The notes beneath the pieces are model-generated. The model searched no databases. It was not told where the DNA came from and saw only the letters and a program-made list of their open reading frames with translations. 64,000 bases of DNA from Polytrichum commune (taxonomy: Eukaryota; Streptophyta; Polytrichopsida; Polytrichales; Polytrichaceae), in assembly GCA_950295325.1 (NCBI GenBank), contig OX485805.1, positions 46,836,758 to 46,900,757 on the forward strand, in the 5' to 3' direction. A program made the translations under genes and the position numbers. Of this stretch, positions 12,433 through 22,315 are shown in pieces (the stretch's first letter is position 1; every line of letters starts with the position of its first letter).

Positions 12433-13004
12433 ATCACCAATATCTTGATGCTAAACGTCATGCATCATTGTTGTCTAGTTTCTTATTAGAGTAGGCAACA
12501 CTAGGGATCTTTGGACTCCTATTTCAAGAGTTCTTGAGAACATTTGTACTTGTTTGAAGTTATAAGTTATAAGTCATACCATCTATATTGCTTAACCTCG
12601 TTGTATATATGTTTAAACTCATATTAGTTATGTTTTCATATTCCTTCAATAATACAACAACTTTACGCCATTTGTCATATTAATGAGAAGACGGCATCTT
12701 GATAATACGATTTCTTTGTGTGTTTCCTAAACACGTCATACTAAAGAAGGAGAACAATATTTGAATATAGTCCAAGTGTGAAAGTGTCCAAGTTTGGGCT
12801 CTCAGCCTCGTGTGTGAAGTGGCCCCACCGGCCTAGACTCCCCTGCCTCCCCCTGCCTCCTCCGTGGGCCCGAGCCCGGGGCCAGCCCTGCCCGCACCCT
12901 GACGCCTAGCTGCCCGCGTGGAATGGGGGCCGTCGATGGGCCCGGGGCGCTCCCATGGCCCAGATGTAGTCTGGGCTTGGGGCCATGGAGCGCCCAGTGA
13001 CACG
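12433..13004 (-). repeat. Right terminal inverted repeat of the 2.8-kb element
   Basis: Mirror of the left arm. Just inside it, at about 12387-12422, a degenerate copy of the terminal hairpin occurs (ccatggcccaaatttagt, then ggggccatgg). Confidence 0.92.
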
Positions 13005-13014
13005 GGTCAACCCC

Positions 13015-13499
13015 CTCCTTGCCTCCCTCCCTCCCTCCCCGGAGTTCCTCCAACGACGCGATCATTCTCGCCGTGTAAAACAAAAATCTCCCACCTGCCA
13101 TCCTGCCGATGGATCGCTCGCTCGCTCCATCTAGAAGGCCCGCCCACTCATAGATCTATTCTATGTTTAATTGGATTCCGTCATCGACCTGCATCCATCG
13201 CGGGGCAGGAACCTAGAGTAGGAAGCACGGGAGGAAATTCAGTCCACATCGATGCTACCGCTCTTCGAGCTGCAGTTGCGCCTCTGTTGCCTTGGCCATC
13301 ACACAACCCCAAATCCAAAGGAAGCCCAGATGTAAGGTGCCGCTCCCCTTCGAATCCTATACATACCTTCCCTCCAACCTCCAAAATCGCCATCCCCTTG
13401 CAGTCGGGAATCTGCAGTAATCAGGAATCGCTGCAAGGAGGGGAAAGAGAAGACGACGACGACGTAGAGTTTGAGGAGAATTTGAGAAGAATTTGAGCT
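13015..13499 (+). promoter_or_regulatory. Probable promoter/5' leader of the SURNod19 gene
   Basis: The ~485 bp between the transposon end and the start codon must hold the core promoter and leader. It begins with a CCTCCCT pyrimidine repeat (13016-13039) and ends in a GACGACGAC-rich leader just before the ATG. No clear TATA box chosen; the boundary is inferred from position only. Confidence 0.4.
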
Positions 13500-16400
13500 A
13501 TGGATTGCAGTCCTCGAGTGCAGGTATGGGGTTTGATGGTGCTGTGTATCGTGGCTTTTGCGGCTACTGCTGCAGCGGCCGGCACCACCTGCAACCCCGT
13601 GAAGACAGCCTCGTTTAGATCCCCTAAACTTACAGCCCAACCTGGCGAAGTGAACAATAAGTATTTCGTAGGGGAAGCACCCAAGGGGCATATAGGGATT
13701 GTGAACTTTGTGGCAGACCTTGTCTACGACAACGGGGAGAAAGTGCCGCTCTCCGATGTGTATTTACATCACTGGGTTATGTTGGAGGTTCTGGTGCCTA
13801 AGAAACACTCCGAGAGACATCTGCACCATTTCTTGAAGCACTTGAAGAAGAGGACCGCTCGACATGGTATGATGATGCACCACATGCATAACCACCACGC
13901 GGAGAGTATTGCTAGTTACGAAGCGCCCACGGGTAACCGAAAGATTGGAGCTAGGCTGCGGTCTAAGAAGGTGTTGAATTTCTTCGGGAAGGGTGGGGAG
14001 ACCAGGAAGACGGTGTCGGCGTTACCTGCTCCTTATGTTGTTGAGAGTGGTAACCCTAACGTTGTTACGGAGGAGTTTGTGAATGCGTGGATCCTGAATG
14101 TGCATGGTTTGGATGCCCGTGGCGCCGTGGATGCAATAGGATGCTCCGAGTGCAGGTTTGTCTTATCCTCTCAATTCTTTCTTTGAGGATCAGTGAATTT
14201 TCAGTAGCAATTTAGATGGATAATATACATTGCTTAGCTTCAGAAGAGTGTTCCGGAGTGTCGAGAACGACAGGCATTTTCTTCAAGTGTTAATTAGCTT
14301 ACATGGCATTACATGGCATTACATAACTTACATGTTAATTAGCTTACATAGCTTACATAACACTTCAAGATCTTGATCATTAAAGTTGAAGGATTGTTTT
14401 GAACAAAAAATTAAGTTGGATGCTCCTTCGGGTTTGGACTTTGGACTTGGCCTTTGGAGGCTTCACACTTTGACTGTCCAAGTTGAGAGGCTGTGGGAGT
14501 TCATGGCAAAGCTTTGGACTTTGGGCTTGACCTTTGGAGGCTTTGCACTATGCCCGGCCGAAGGCTCCAACTATATTTTGTTGGCTATTAACAAAGTTTT
14601 GTTAGGCCATTTAATCCCACGTCTTCTCGACTTCGACGGGCATAGTGTGAAGCGGCCCTGAGAATGAAAGGTAGTTTGATGTTAGCATCGGACAGCCGTT
14701 TAGGGCGCATTTAAGAGTTTATTGTAGGCTTCATTAGAGTGTTTCGTGGCATCGACAATGTAAGGTGGTTTGATGCAAGTTCCAAACGGTTTTAAGAAGA
14801 GGATGAGTGAGCTAATGAGGCTCGAAAAGGTTGAAAGGAAGAAACTGCGGAGCTGAGTGTAATCTCCTTTAGATTTAGAGTTGAGTCTCCTTTCACACTA
14901 GAAAGGTTGAGAGCTCAAAGAAATCCCATTGTTTCACACTTGAGCTTTCAACTTGAGAGTTCAAAGTTTTTACTGTTTCTACAACTCTTACATTGCGTCT
15001 TGATGGTTCATATTTAGAACAACTGTAACTAGTTCTCGGTCGAATTCTTGAGCAACCTCATGGAGATCGCACAGGAATGTGGAGAGGTTGAGCTCTCGTT
15101 TTGTAGACTCCAAAAACGGACTTCCAACTTTTTTGGCTTGTGATGATTTCTCCTTTGTTTAGTATCATTCCGCCTTTGATATCTATCTCACTTTGAGCAT
15201 GGACGTGTTACACATGCTCAGACAATTTGGAGATTTTTATGAACTGGTTAAGCCCTCAATAGATAATTTGAGCTTGACAATTTTAAGTATCTAAATCTTG
15301 GAAATTGCATGTTCTAGTCGACAGCTTGAGCTTTAGTGCAATACTTCATAAGGGGGCCTAAAATTCTATAATGCAATGTAGTACGCAAATTTGGGCTAAC
15401 TTTGTTTGATATGTGATCATCATCTGTTTACAGGTGCGCATTGTTCAATGCTACTGCTGATGAGGATGGCAAGCCTCTGCCAGGGGGTTACATCGGTGGT
15501 CTTCGTTGCTGCGGTGACGAAATGCGCTGCGCTGTGAAGGATGATTTCAATGGAGGAGAGATTAGCTTTCACTTGGAGGTAAATTCCTAAATTTTTGTTG
15601 AAATAAAACATTCGACACGATCTTGCAGAAATCTGAAATGTTTTTGTTTGGGGTATACCAGGTTAAATCTTTAAACCTTTTTGATAACTTGTATTTCAAG
15701 AGTGTTGATGTACAGCTCTGGGCAATTGCACCTGATTATTTCCACCTGAAGCATCAATGTATATATGTTAGAGCATGATTGAAATTCAGTTTTGACATGT
15801 CAAGTAATTGAAATATAGTAAGTCTAATAGACTTCGATAGGGGTTCCCAATACAAGAAGCAGAGGAAAGATCAACCTCTTATTGTTTGTCAGTTCAATTT
15901 GCCTTGTGAACCTTTCGCTAGGGAAAATGACTCCTAATTAGGTCAGTCATCGCAACACTCAGATGCTTGAGAAAGTGAAGGTGTTCATGTGCATGAATAT
16001 ATAAGATTAGTTCTCTTAATTGGACTTCTCTTTCGCACTAGTCAAAGCACATAGTTGTGCTTGAGCCATGTGACCTTGGATTTCTTCACTTCTATCATGA
16101 GATGGGGTTCTTGATTTTTCCTCCCTTCTGCTAAATCCTTATTGGTATGGAAGAAAAGCACGGAGCATCATTGCTGATAATGAATGAAGTTTCGGTAAAA
16201 TGACATGATGTTGTTTGGTGATTATTGCAGTACACATGGGAGTATGTGGAGTGGGACTTATGCGTCAAACCTGTCACAACGTTTGGCTTGGACATCACGA
16301 ACCACAACGGCTATGATGAGAATCTCGTGGAATTTACCGTGGATGGTTGTGGAGATGCGGATCCCAATTCGGACGAATGTGTCGACACGCGTGTCGCATA

Positions 16401-16764
16401 CCTCGATGCGCCTATGGGAGGTGATGTGGTGCACGCACTTTCGCACTTGCACGCGGCTGCTTTGAATGCTACCTTATGGGGAGAAGACGGCCGTCTACTT
16501 TGTGAAACATCTCCAATTTATGGACAAGGAAACGAAGCTGGAAATGAGAAAGGATATGTGGTGGGCATCAATGGATGTTACGGCAACCCTGAAACTCCAA
16601 ATGCGTTGAAGATCGTAAAGGGTGAGAAGCTGAAATACATTGTGCAATCTACCAAGGTGAACGGTCCCCACACTGGGTTGATGGGATTGGCTGGTTTCAC
16701 CATTGATAAGAAGGTTGATGAGCCTGAATTGTCGGTGTTGCGCACAAAGGTGCAAGACGAGTGA
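13500..16764 (+). CDS. SURNod19-family secreted protein, 3 exons, 444 aa
   Basis: Exons are 13500-14155, 15434-15578 and 16231-16764. Both introns (1278 and 652 bp) are GT-AG and the join is in frame (phases 2 and 0). The protein opens with a secretory signal: hydrophobic core WGLMVLCIVAFAATAAAA, cleavage likely near residue 27. The mature part matches the plant family 'stress up-regulated Nod 19': SDVYLHHWVMLEV, the cysteine cluster CSECRCALFNAT, GGYIGGLRCCGD, YTWEYVEWD, ALSHLHAAALNATLWG, INGCYGN and a C-terminal GPHTGLMGLAGF. A long His-rich insert (HLHHFL through HHMHNHH, residues about 103-137) is an oddity. Biochemical function of the family is not established. The HHW and SHLH motifs recall copper sites of PHM-like monooxygenases, but that is inference. 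The start is the first ATG in frame, directly before the signal peptide. Confidence 0.92.
14156..15433 (+). other. Intron 1 of the SURNod19 gene
   Basis: 1278 bp. It holds short tandem repeats of ttacat/cattacatgg (about 14296-14360) and a duplicated cctttggaggctt segment (14451 and 14531). A shadow open frame at 14386-14661 comes from this duplication and is not an exon. Confidence 0.8.
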
Positions 16765-17546
16765 ATCTCGAACGATTTGGAGGATGAATGATTGGAGTTG
16801 GGGTGAAATGATGTGAGCCCTATGCGAGAAGGTAGATAGGTTGAAGACTGATTATGAAGATTAGAGTGGGTACCGTGTGAATACAAGAGAAGAGCAAGAG
16901 AAAGTTAGTCTTGTGCAATGTGTTGGATGTATAGACAAAGTTAATTACAATAGAGTTCTTCGGAGCTTGCTTTGAAAAAGAGAGTTGTAATTTACACTCT
17001 GATGGATACTATATACTCATGCCTCTGCAGTTTCCTGTCGGAATAGGAGGCTTTTGTGATGCTTTACATTGATGAAATCAAATTTCTCATTTGATTTTGA
17101 ATCAAATTTCTCTTTTGATGATACTTGATCTGTCAGTTCCTTCAAGAAACATGTACAATGCTGGTGCTTATTATTCGAATTGGTGTGGAGGTCGTTTTTA
17201 CAGATGTATCAGCTTGCATTTGTTTGGGAAGTATTATGCGAGATACTGATCATGATTGAGTTAGAGCAGTTTAAGAGTCAGTAAATGGAAACTTGTGTTT
17301 GTGGGTGTCTTGAAAGTTAAAATCAACACATTTTTTAGCTTGCTTTTGAAGAAAATGATCATTTCATTGTGAATTACTTCATTCATGCGTTTGCAATTTC
17401 CTAATCCAATATTAACAGGCTTTTGTGATAAATTGGAATGATGGAATGAAGTGAAATTTATTTTATAGGTTGGAAGCTAAAAAGGCTAATGAGACTGAAA
17501 GTATATCAGGATGATTTCGAATGAGCAAATTTTTTAGAGTGGTGAA
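16765..17546 (+). other. SURNod19 3' region, then intergenic
   Basis: The first few hundred bases are probably 3' UTR. The repeated phrase ctcatttgattttgaatcaaatttctc near 17085 is a short hairpin. No other gene. Bases 17539-17546 are the left target duplication of the next element. Confidence 0.45.
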
Positions 17547-18206
17547 CAGAGTTCGGGAAGTTTTTGAAGACTGAGTGGCTAATTGCCGGTAGTTGCTACG
17601 AAGGGTCGGATTTTTCCCAATTTACATCGGCAAGAGCCGGTCTTTTGTAAAATCAATCGGCCAATTGCCTATATTTTCATATTCTCATTGGCCAATATCT
17701 GATTGAATGGAATTCATATTGGTACTAATTGTTTAAAAAATGTATGAAAAGTTATTAGAAATCATTTCTTAGTACAAAATCTTGAATAAGTGAAAAGAAA
17801 GGCATGTTCAAAACTTTAAATTTGAAGAGTTAATATCCTTGGCATGAATTGAACCTAGCAATGCCTTCACCGCTTGAAGGCCAAGGGTCCCCCAATTCTT
17901 CGTAGAAGCAATTGGATTTGGTCACGGAAAGGTTGCATAATTCTAAAAGTTTAAGGTTTAGGGTACTTCCTCAAGTGCATCATTAGATGCCCCAGACAAA
18001 TATTGCTCTGGATGCTTCCAGCTGAAATCCAGTAACTCACAAGAAGAATTGGCTACATTTCCAAGACATTTTTTGGTCCATCGGCTAATTGCCGGAGAAT
18101 TGAAATTATAGTCAGATTGCCATCCGATGGTTGGAAATTTGGACCGGCCATGAGGGGAAATCCATCGGTTGATAATGAACTAGCCGTCGGTTTTCCCCAA
18201 ACATAG
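17547..18206 (-). mobile_element. hAT-like non-autonomous element, copy 2 (660 bp)
   Basis: Inverted relative to copy 1. It begins CAGAGTTCGGGAAG and ends CCCCAAACATAG, flanked by a perfect 8-bp duplication GTGGTGAA (17539-17546 and 18207-18214). Sequence is nearly the complement of 2932-3588 throughout. It sits about 0.8 kb downstream of the SURNod19 stop. Confidence 0.93.
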
Positions 18207-18214
18207 GTGGTGAA

Positions 18215-18855
18215 GTGTGACAAGTCTATTTCGCTGCGAGATAAAAGTAGAAGTTAATGTAACTTGGTCTAATTGAAAACTTTGAAAATTTTGTTTCCAC
18301 ATTTGAGCTAGAGTAAGATCATGCATTCTTGATTAGGACTCTATAGGGAATTTATAGGGTGTCATAATTTTGATTAGGCAAGGATTGTTTTTGATAATTT
18401 CTTTTCGTGGGTAGCTCAAATAAGATTCCATGTTTCACAATTTCTAAGGGTTAGTTTTCATGTAGGCTGTAGACCTACAAAGTTCTAGTGGCAATGTGTA
18501 GTAGGAGTGTCTGCTCTTGATCAAGATCCCATCGGCAATCTATAGGGATTGAATCTCGATTAGGTTGGGATTGAATTTCGATCAGGTTAGAATCAATAGT
18601 GCCTGGACACATTCTTGGTTTTGAGTGCTACAATGAGGAGGTATGAGCAGTTGTGGTAGACTCTAGGCATTGGTAATATGTTGGGCCCAACTTTTGGCTT
18701 AAAAACTCAGAGTAATTTTTGGTTAAGGAATAAAATTATCGAAAAATATGCAATCCTCCTAATTTTTATCTTCCTACACAAGAAACATTTGCACTGCCTT
18801 ATACTTCTCTTGATCTGGTGCAAAATATCTTAGTGATTAGCAGAGCCCTACATTG
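18215..18855. other. Intergenic, no gene recognised
   Basis: AT-rich; the phrase ttgaatctcgatta(g) is duplicated near 18550-18590. Nothing else assigned. Confidence 0.4.
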
Positions 18856-19212
18856 GGCGCCCATACCCATGCCCATGCCCATACCCACCCATGCCCATGG
18901 GTTTTGGGTGGGCATGGGTGCAATATTATTGTTCATGGGCGGGCATGGGTGGGCATGGCTGCGCTATTATTGTTCATGGGTGGGCATGGGTGGGCATAGT
19001 TGCGATATTATTGTTCATGGGTGGGTATGGGTGGGGCACAATTACACAATTACACAATACACATTACATAATTTTTGAATACATGGGCGCAATTTGAATA
19101 GCATGGGTGGGCACATGTCATGCTATGTGTGGGCATGGGCATGGGTGCACACATGTCATGCTATGGGTGGGCATGGGTGGGCATAGGTCGATGCTGATGG
19201 GCATGGTCTGGG
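18856..19212 (+). repeat. GGGCATGGGT minisatellite with 41-bp higher-order unit
   Basis: Degenerate tandem repeats of GGGCATGGGT / catgggtggg. Within it three units of exactly 41 bp start at 18919, 18960 and 19001, each tgc-(a/g)-(a/c)tattattgttcatgg followed by two GGGCATGGG-like motifs. The open frames across it are artefacts of the repeat. Confidence 0.9.
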
Positions 19213-20424
19213 TATGGGTGCAATTAGAAAGGAAAATGTTGGGCTCTGGTGATTAGTTATGGGCACCTCTAGCAGCTGCCACTAGGTGGAGTTTACATTT
19301 CCACGACAATCTCATGGGTGAGCGGCCTACATGGAAACTAAGCCTAAATCTCCAACTTTGGTTATGCTATCACCAAGGAATTGATAGTGCCATGACACAT
19401 GTCCCCAGTTTTGAGTGTTAAACTAACGAGGAGTTCATCTCAAAATGAGTGGTTATGGTAAACTCTAGCATTGGTGCCTCCACTCGAGTTCTTTCGTCAC
19501 ATAACATTTGTATTATGATTCTTTTCAACTATCTAAAATGATAGAAAAACAAATAAATTAGTAAATATATCACCTAGCATTTATTTGGGGAGGATTGTAG
19601 TCTCTGTCTTTTTGAAATGCAATCTACCGACGGACATTATTCTTAGTCTGAGAACTTCAAAAAAACTAAGGTGTTAAGCAAGGATGAGTGTCCTGCATAA
19701 CATCACTCCACTGTGTTCATGGACCCCGCAGTAGATTCGAGAATAAAGCCTCCGGATGCCAAAATCCTAGTGCGTCAAACTGAAATGAAATGCGGGACAA
19801 TCGAGTAATGTTATGTGTGATGTTTGACGATCTGATCAATTCTCTTTGACATTTAAAAATTTCACATCGTTTAAAATTGTGGGAGTGCCATTCGAAGGGG
19901 CGAACAGTCAAAGAGGTGAACTGCTTATGTACGAAGGGTGGATGTTGAGCCTCTTCAACATTGAGACCGAATGACATTCAACAACCTAATTATGTGAGAC
20001 GTTTTGTCTCCAATAGGTAGATTGCCAAGCTAGATGGAGGAATGGTATTCAGTATTAGAATGTTGGATCTGTTTGCAAGTTGTGTGTTCTCTATTTGTAG
20101 TGGCATCGATCATAGCTCACACTACAAGGATCGTGTTGATTGTTCCACTAGACCATGTCGTAAGTTTCGCATATTTTCATACAAAAGTGGGAGAAAGTGG
20201 TTGTAGTCATTATTGTGTTTATGTAAGTTTGGTACAACTGTAATTGACAACCTATTCAAATCAGCCCTCCAACGAGGACAAGCATGTCGATACATGCACA
20301 AAAGTAGTGCTGAAATAAAAATACTTGTTTACTTACATGACGTAATGAAAATGTGAAGAAAAAAAATGTGAAGAATCCACACAAACTCTTTGAAGATAGT
20401 TCAAACAAGAGTCTCCGCGGTGGG
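19213..20424. other. Intergenic, no gene recognised
   Basis: No exon, RNA gene or delimited transposon identified. Open frames at 19717-19977 and 20034-20243 lack family motifs. Confidence 0.4.
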
Positions 20425-20530
20425 GAATCACTTTTGAGCTCATTTGGGGAGCTCAAGTGAGCTCAAAGATGGTTTTCATAGTGATGAATCGTTTTTGAGC
20501 TCATTTGAGGAGCTCAAGTGAGCTCAAAGA
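20425..20530 (+). repeat. 61-bp direct duplication rich in GAGCTC
   Basis: Two copies start at 20425 and 20486 (second partial). Each has TTTTGAGCTCATTTG then GAGCTCAAGTGAGCTCAAAG, so each copy also forms a GAGCTC hairpin. Confidence 0.85.
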
Positions 20531-22110
20531 ATGTTCCTGGGGGAGCATTATTGTGACCGACACTGATAAGAGAATTTATTACACCTTATTGAGTTCGGCC
20601 TCTCACTTTGTGTTGCCCTTGATACCTCAATTTAAGAATGACACAAGCATGATTGTTGTAAAGTTGGTCATTAAATTGGTTAATGAACTCAATGTTTGCA
20701 TGCCAACAAGTTGGGGGGGGGGGGGGGTCTATAAGACCAAATGTTTAATGTGCAAAAGAATATTCATTTTGATAATGAAAACTATATTCATACGAGTTGC
20801 ACAACCCTGCCAGGGCATGTGGCTACAACCATGATTTGGATGTGCGAATTATCTCATACTAATCACATGTTTCATATCCTAGGAGAAGTAGTCTAGTTGT
20901 AGAGGGAAACCACTTTCTTCATAATTTAGGGTGCTCATATGAATAATTTATTCAATATCAAAGTGAAGATTCTCGTGCTCATTAAATGACCATATAGCCC
21001 CCCCCCCCACACACACACTTAGGTTGAATATTGAACCTAGAATGGTTATCATATTTTGAGCATGCAAACAAATTTCTTTTAAACATGTGTCTTTTTTATA
21101 TTTGTTATTGGATCCACACCTAACCATAGACCACTGGAATATAGGTGTCGTAATAAGAAAGATAATTGTAGTTGGGTTGCCTACATGATGAATCACAAAT
21201 GCCAATGCAACCAAGAGCTCTTCATGTCACTACATTAAATAGTCCTAATATTGTGGGCCATAGTAAATTTCTAGCCCACAATAATTCTCACGATGAGAAC
21301 AAATGTGGGCCGAATTTATTTTCAACCCACTTTCAATTTCTTGTAGAAAATTAGCATGGGCCACATTAATTGTTTTTTTTTCTTCTAGAATATCAATGTG
21401 GGCAATTGTTTTATTCTGTGCTACTTTTGTCCATATAACTAATGTCTAATGTGTTGGTTGAAGGTCTTCATGAAGACTTAAAGGAAGACCTAGGGTCTTG
21501 GACCCACGTTAATTCCACGTTGACTAGAAATTTAGTATGGCCCACGCTAATCTTCCAGCCACACTAAAAGGACAATTTAGTGTAAGGTAGATGGGTCTTA
21601 AGTGGCTTGTTTTATCAATCGGACCCCTAGATTTGATTGGTATGTGGTTTGGTGAGGGTCAAAGTGCAAACATCATAAAGACACATGTTTGAAAGAGATT
21701 GAGCTACATCTTCCAATATTAATAAGTACTCAACACTCAATAGTGAACACAATTGGGAGAACCTATGTATCCAGTTAAAAAACCAACAACACATGCACTT
21801 CCGACAACCATAACAAAATCAAGGGAGGTCTGATGTTCAATCCAGTTTTTGCAAATATTTCATTGTAGATTTGCTAATGCAACACGAGCTTTGTTGTGTA
21901 AATCTAATCGGTAGAAGTTGGAGAACAAAAACAATTAAAATTAAAGAAATTTTATTATAAATAAATAAATAAATAAATACATACATACATAAATAAATGG
22001 AACCAAACAACACCCACATACCTTACCAAAGTGGCTGGAATAATTTAGAAGGGGTGGAGAATGTGATGAAAAGAGGGATGAGAACTCGTAGATGAACCAT
22101 GGATGGAGGA
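20531..22110. other. Intergenic; G/C tracts, repeat S and an AAAT microsatellite
   Basis: G tract near 20713-20727, C tract near 20999-21009, repeat S (about 20930-21170, inverted relative to 29500-29680), and an (AAAT)n/(CATA)n microsatellite at about 21958-21998. The phrase 'gtgggcc...' recurs several times at 21240-21570. No exon recognised. Confidence 0.5.
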
Positions 22111-22315
22111 TGTGGATGAATGAAGCTGGGGGGGGGGGGGGGTTATCGCCTTATCCACTGGCAAAGAGGAACGAGGAAGAAGAAGCACCAGAGCTTAGGA
22201 AATGAGAGCTTGGTGAGCTCGTCTTCAACAAGAGGGGGATTGTGTCTCAAGGATTTCGTCGTCGCCGTCGCAATTCCTGATAAACCCTCTGCCGCCATAG
22301 CCATTCCCATCCCCT
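22111..22315 (+). promoter_or_regulatory. Probable 5' leader of the plastid S9 gene
   Basis: Immediately upstream of the start codon. A 15-G tract at 22128-22142 lies about 175 bp before the ATG. Extent of promoter versus leader cannot be read directly. Confidence 0.4.

Larger units (their letters stand above)
10206..13004 (+). mobile_element. 2.8-kb long-TIR transposon, Mutator-like (MULE/foldback)
   Basis: Two nearly identical inverted arms (10206-10774 and 12433-13004) bound a 1.66-kb core. A 9-10-bp direct duplication ggtcaacccc flanks it (10196-10205 and 13005-13014); C-run slippage blurs the left edge by 1-2 bases. Long arms and a 9-10-bp duplication fit the Mutator superfamily. The outer 175 bp of each arm is strikingly GC-rich. 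The core has an open frame at 11946-12134 and another at 12125-12331 with no transposase motif I can recognise, so the element looks non-autonomous or decayed. Confidence 0.85.

Noticed and set aside
12918-13496. 192-codon open frame running up to the SURNod19 start
   Set aside because: Begins in the transposon arm, low-complexity Pro/Ser/Arg composition, ends just before the real start codon. It is leader/promoter sequence.
18818-19097. Gly/Trp/His-rich open frames (86 and 68 codons)
   Set aside because: Translation of the GGGCATGGGT minisatellite.
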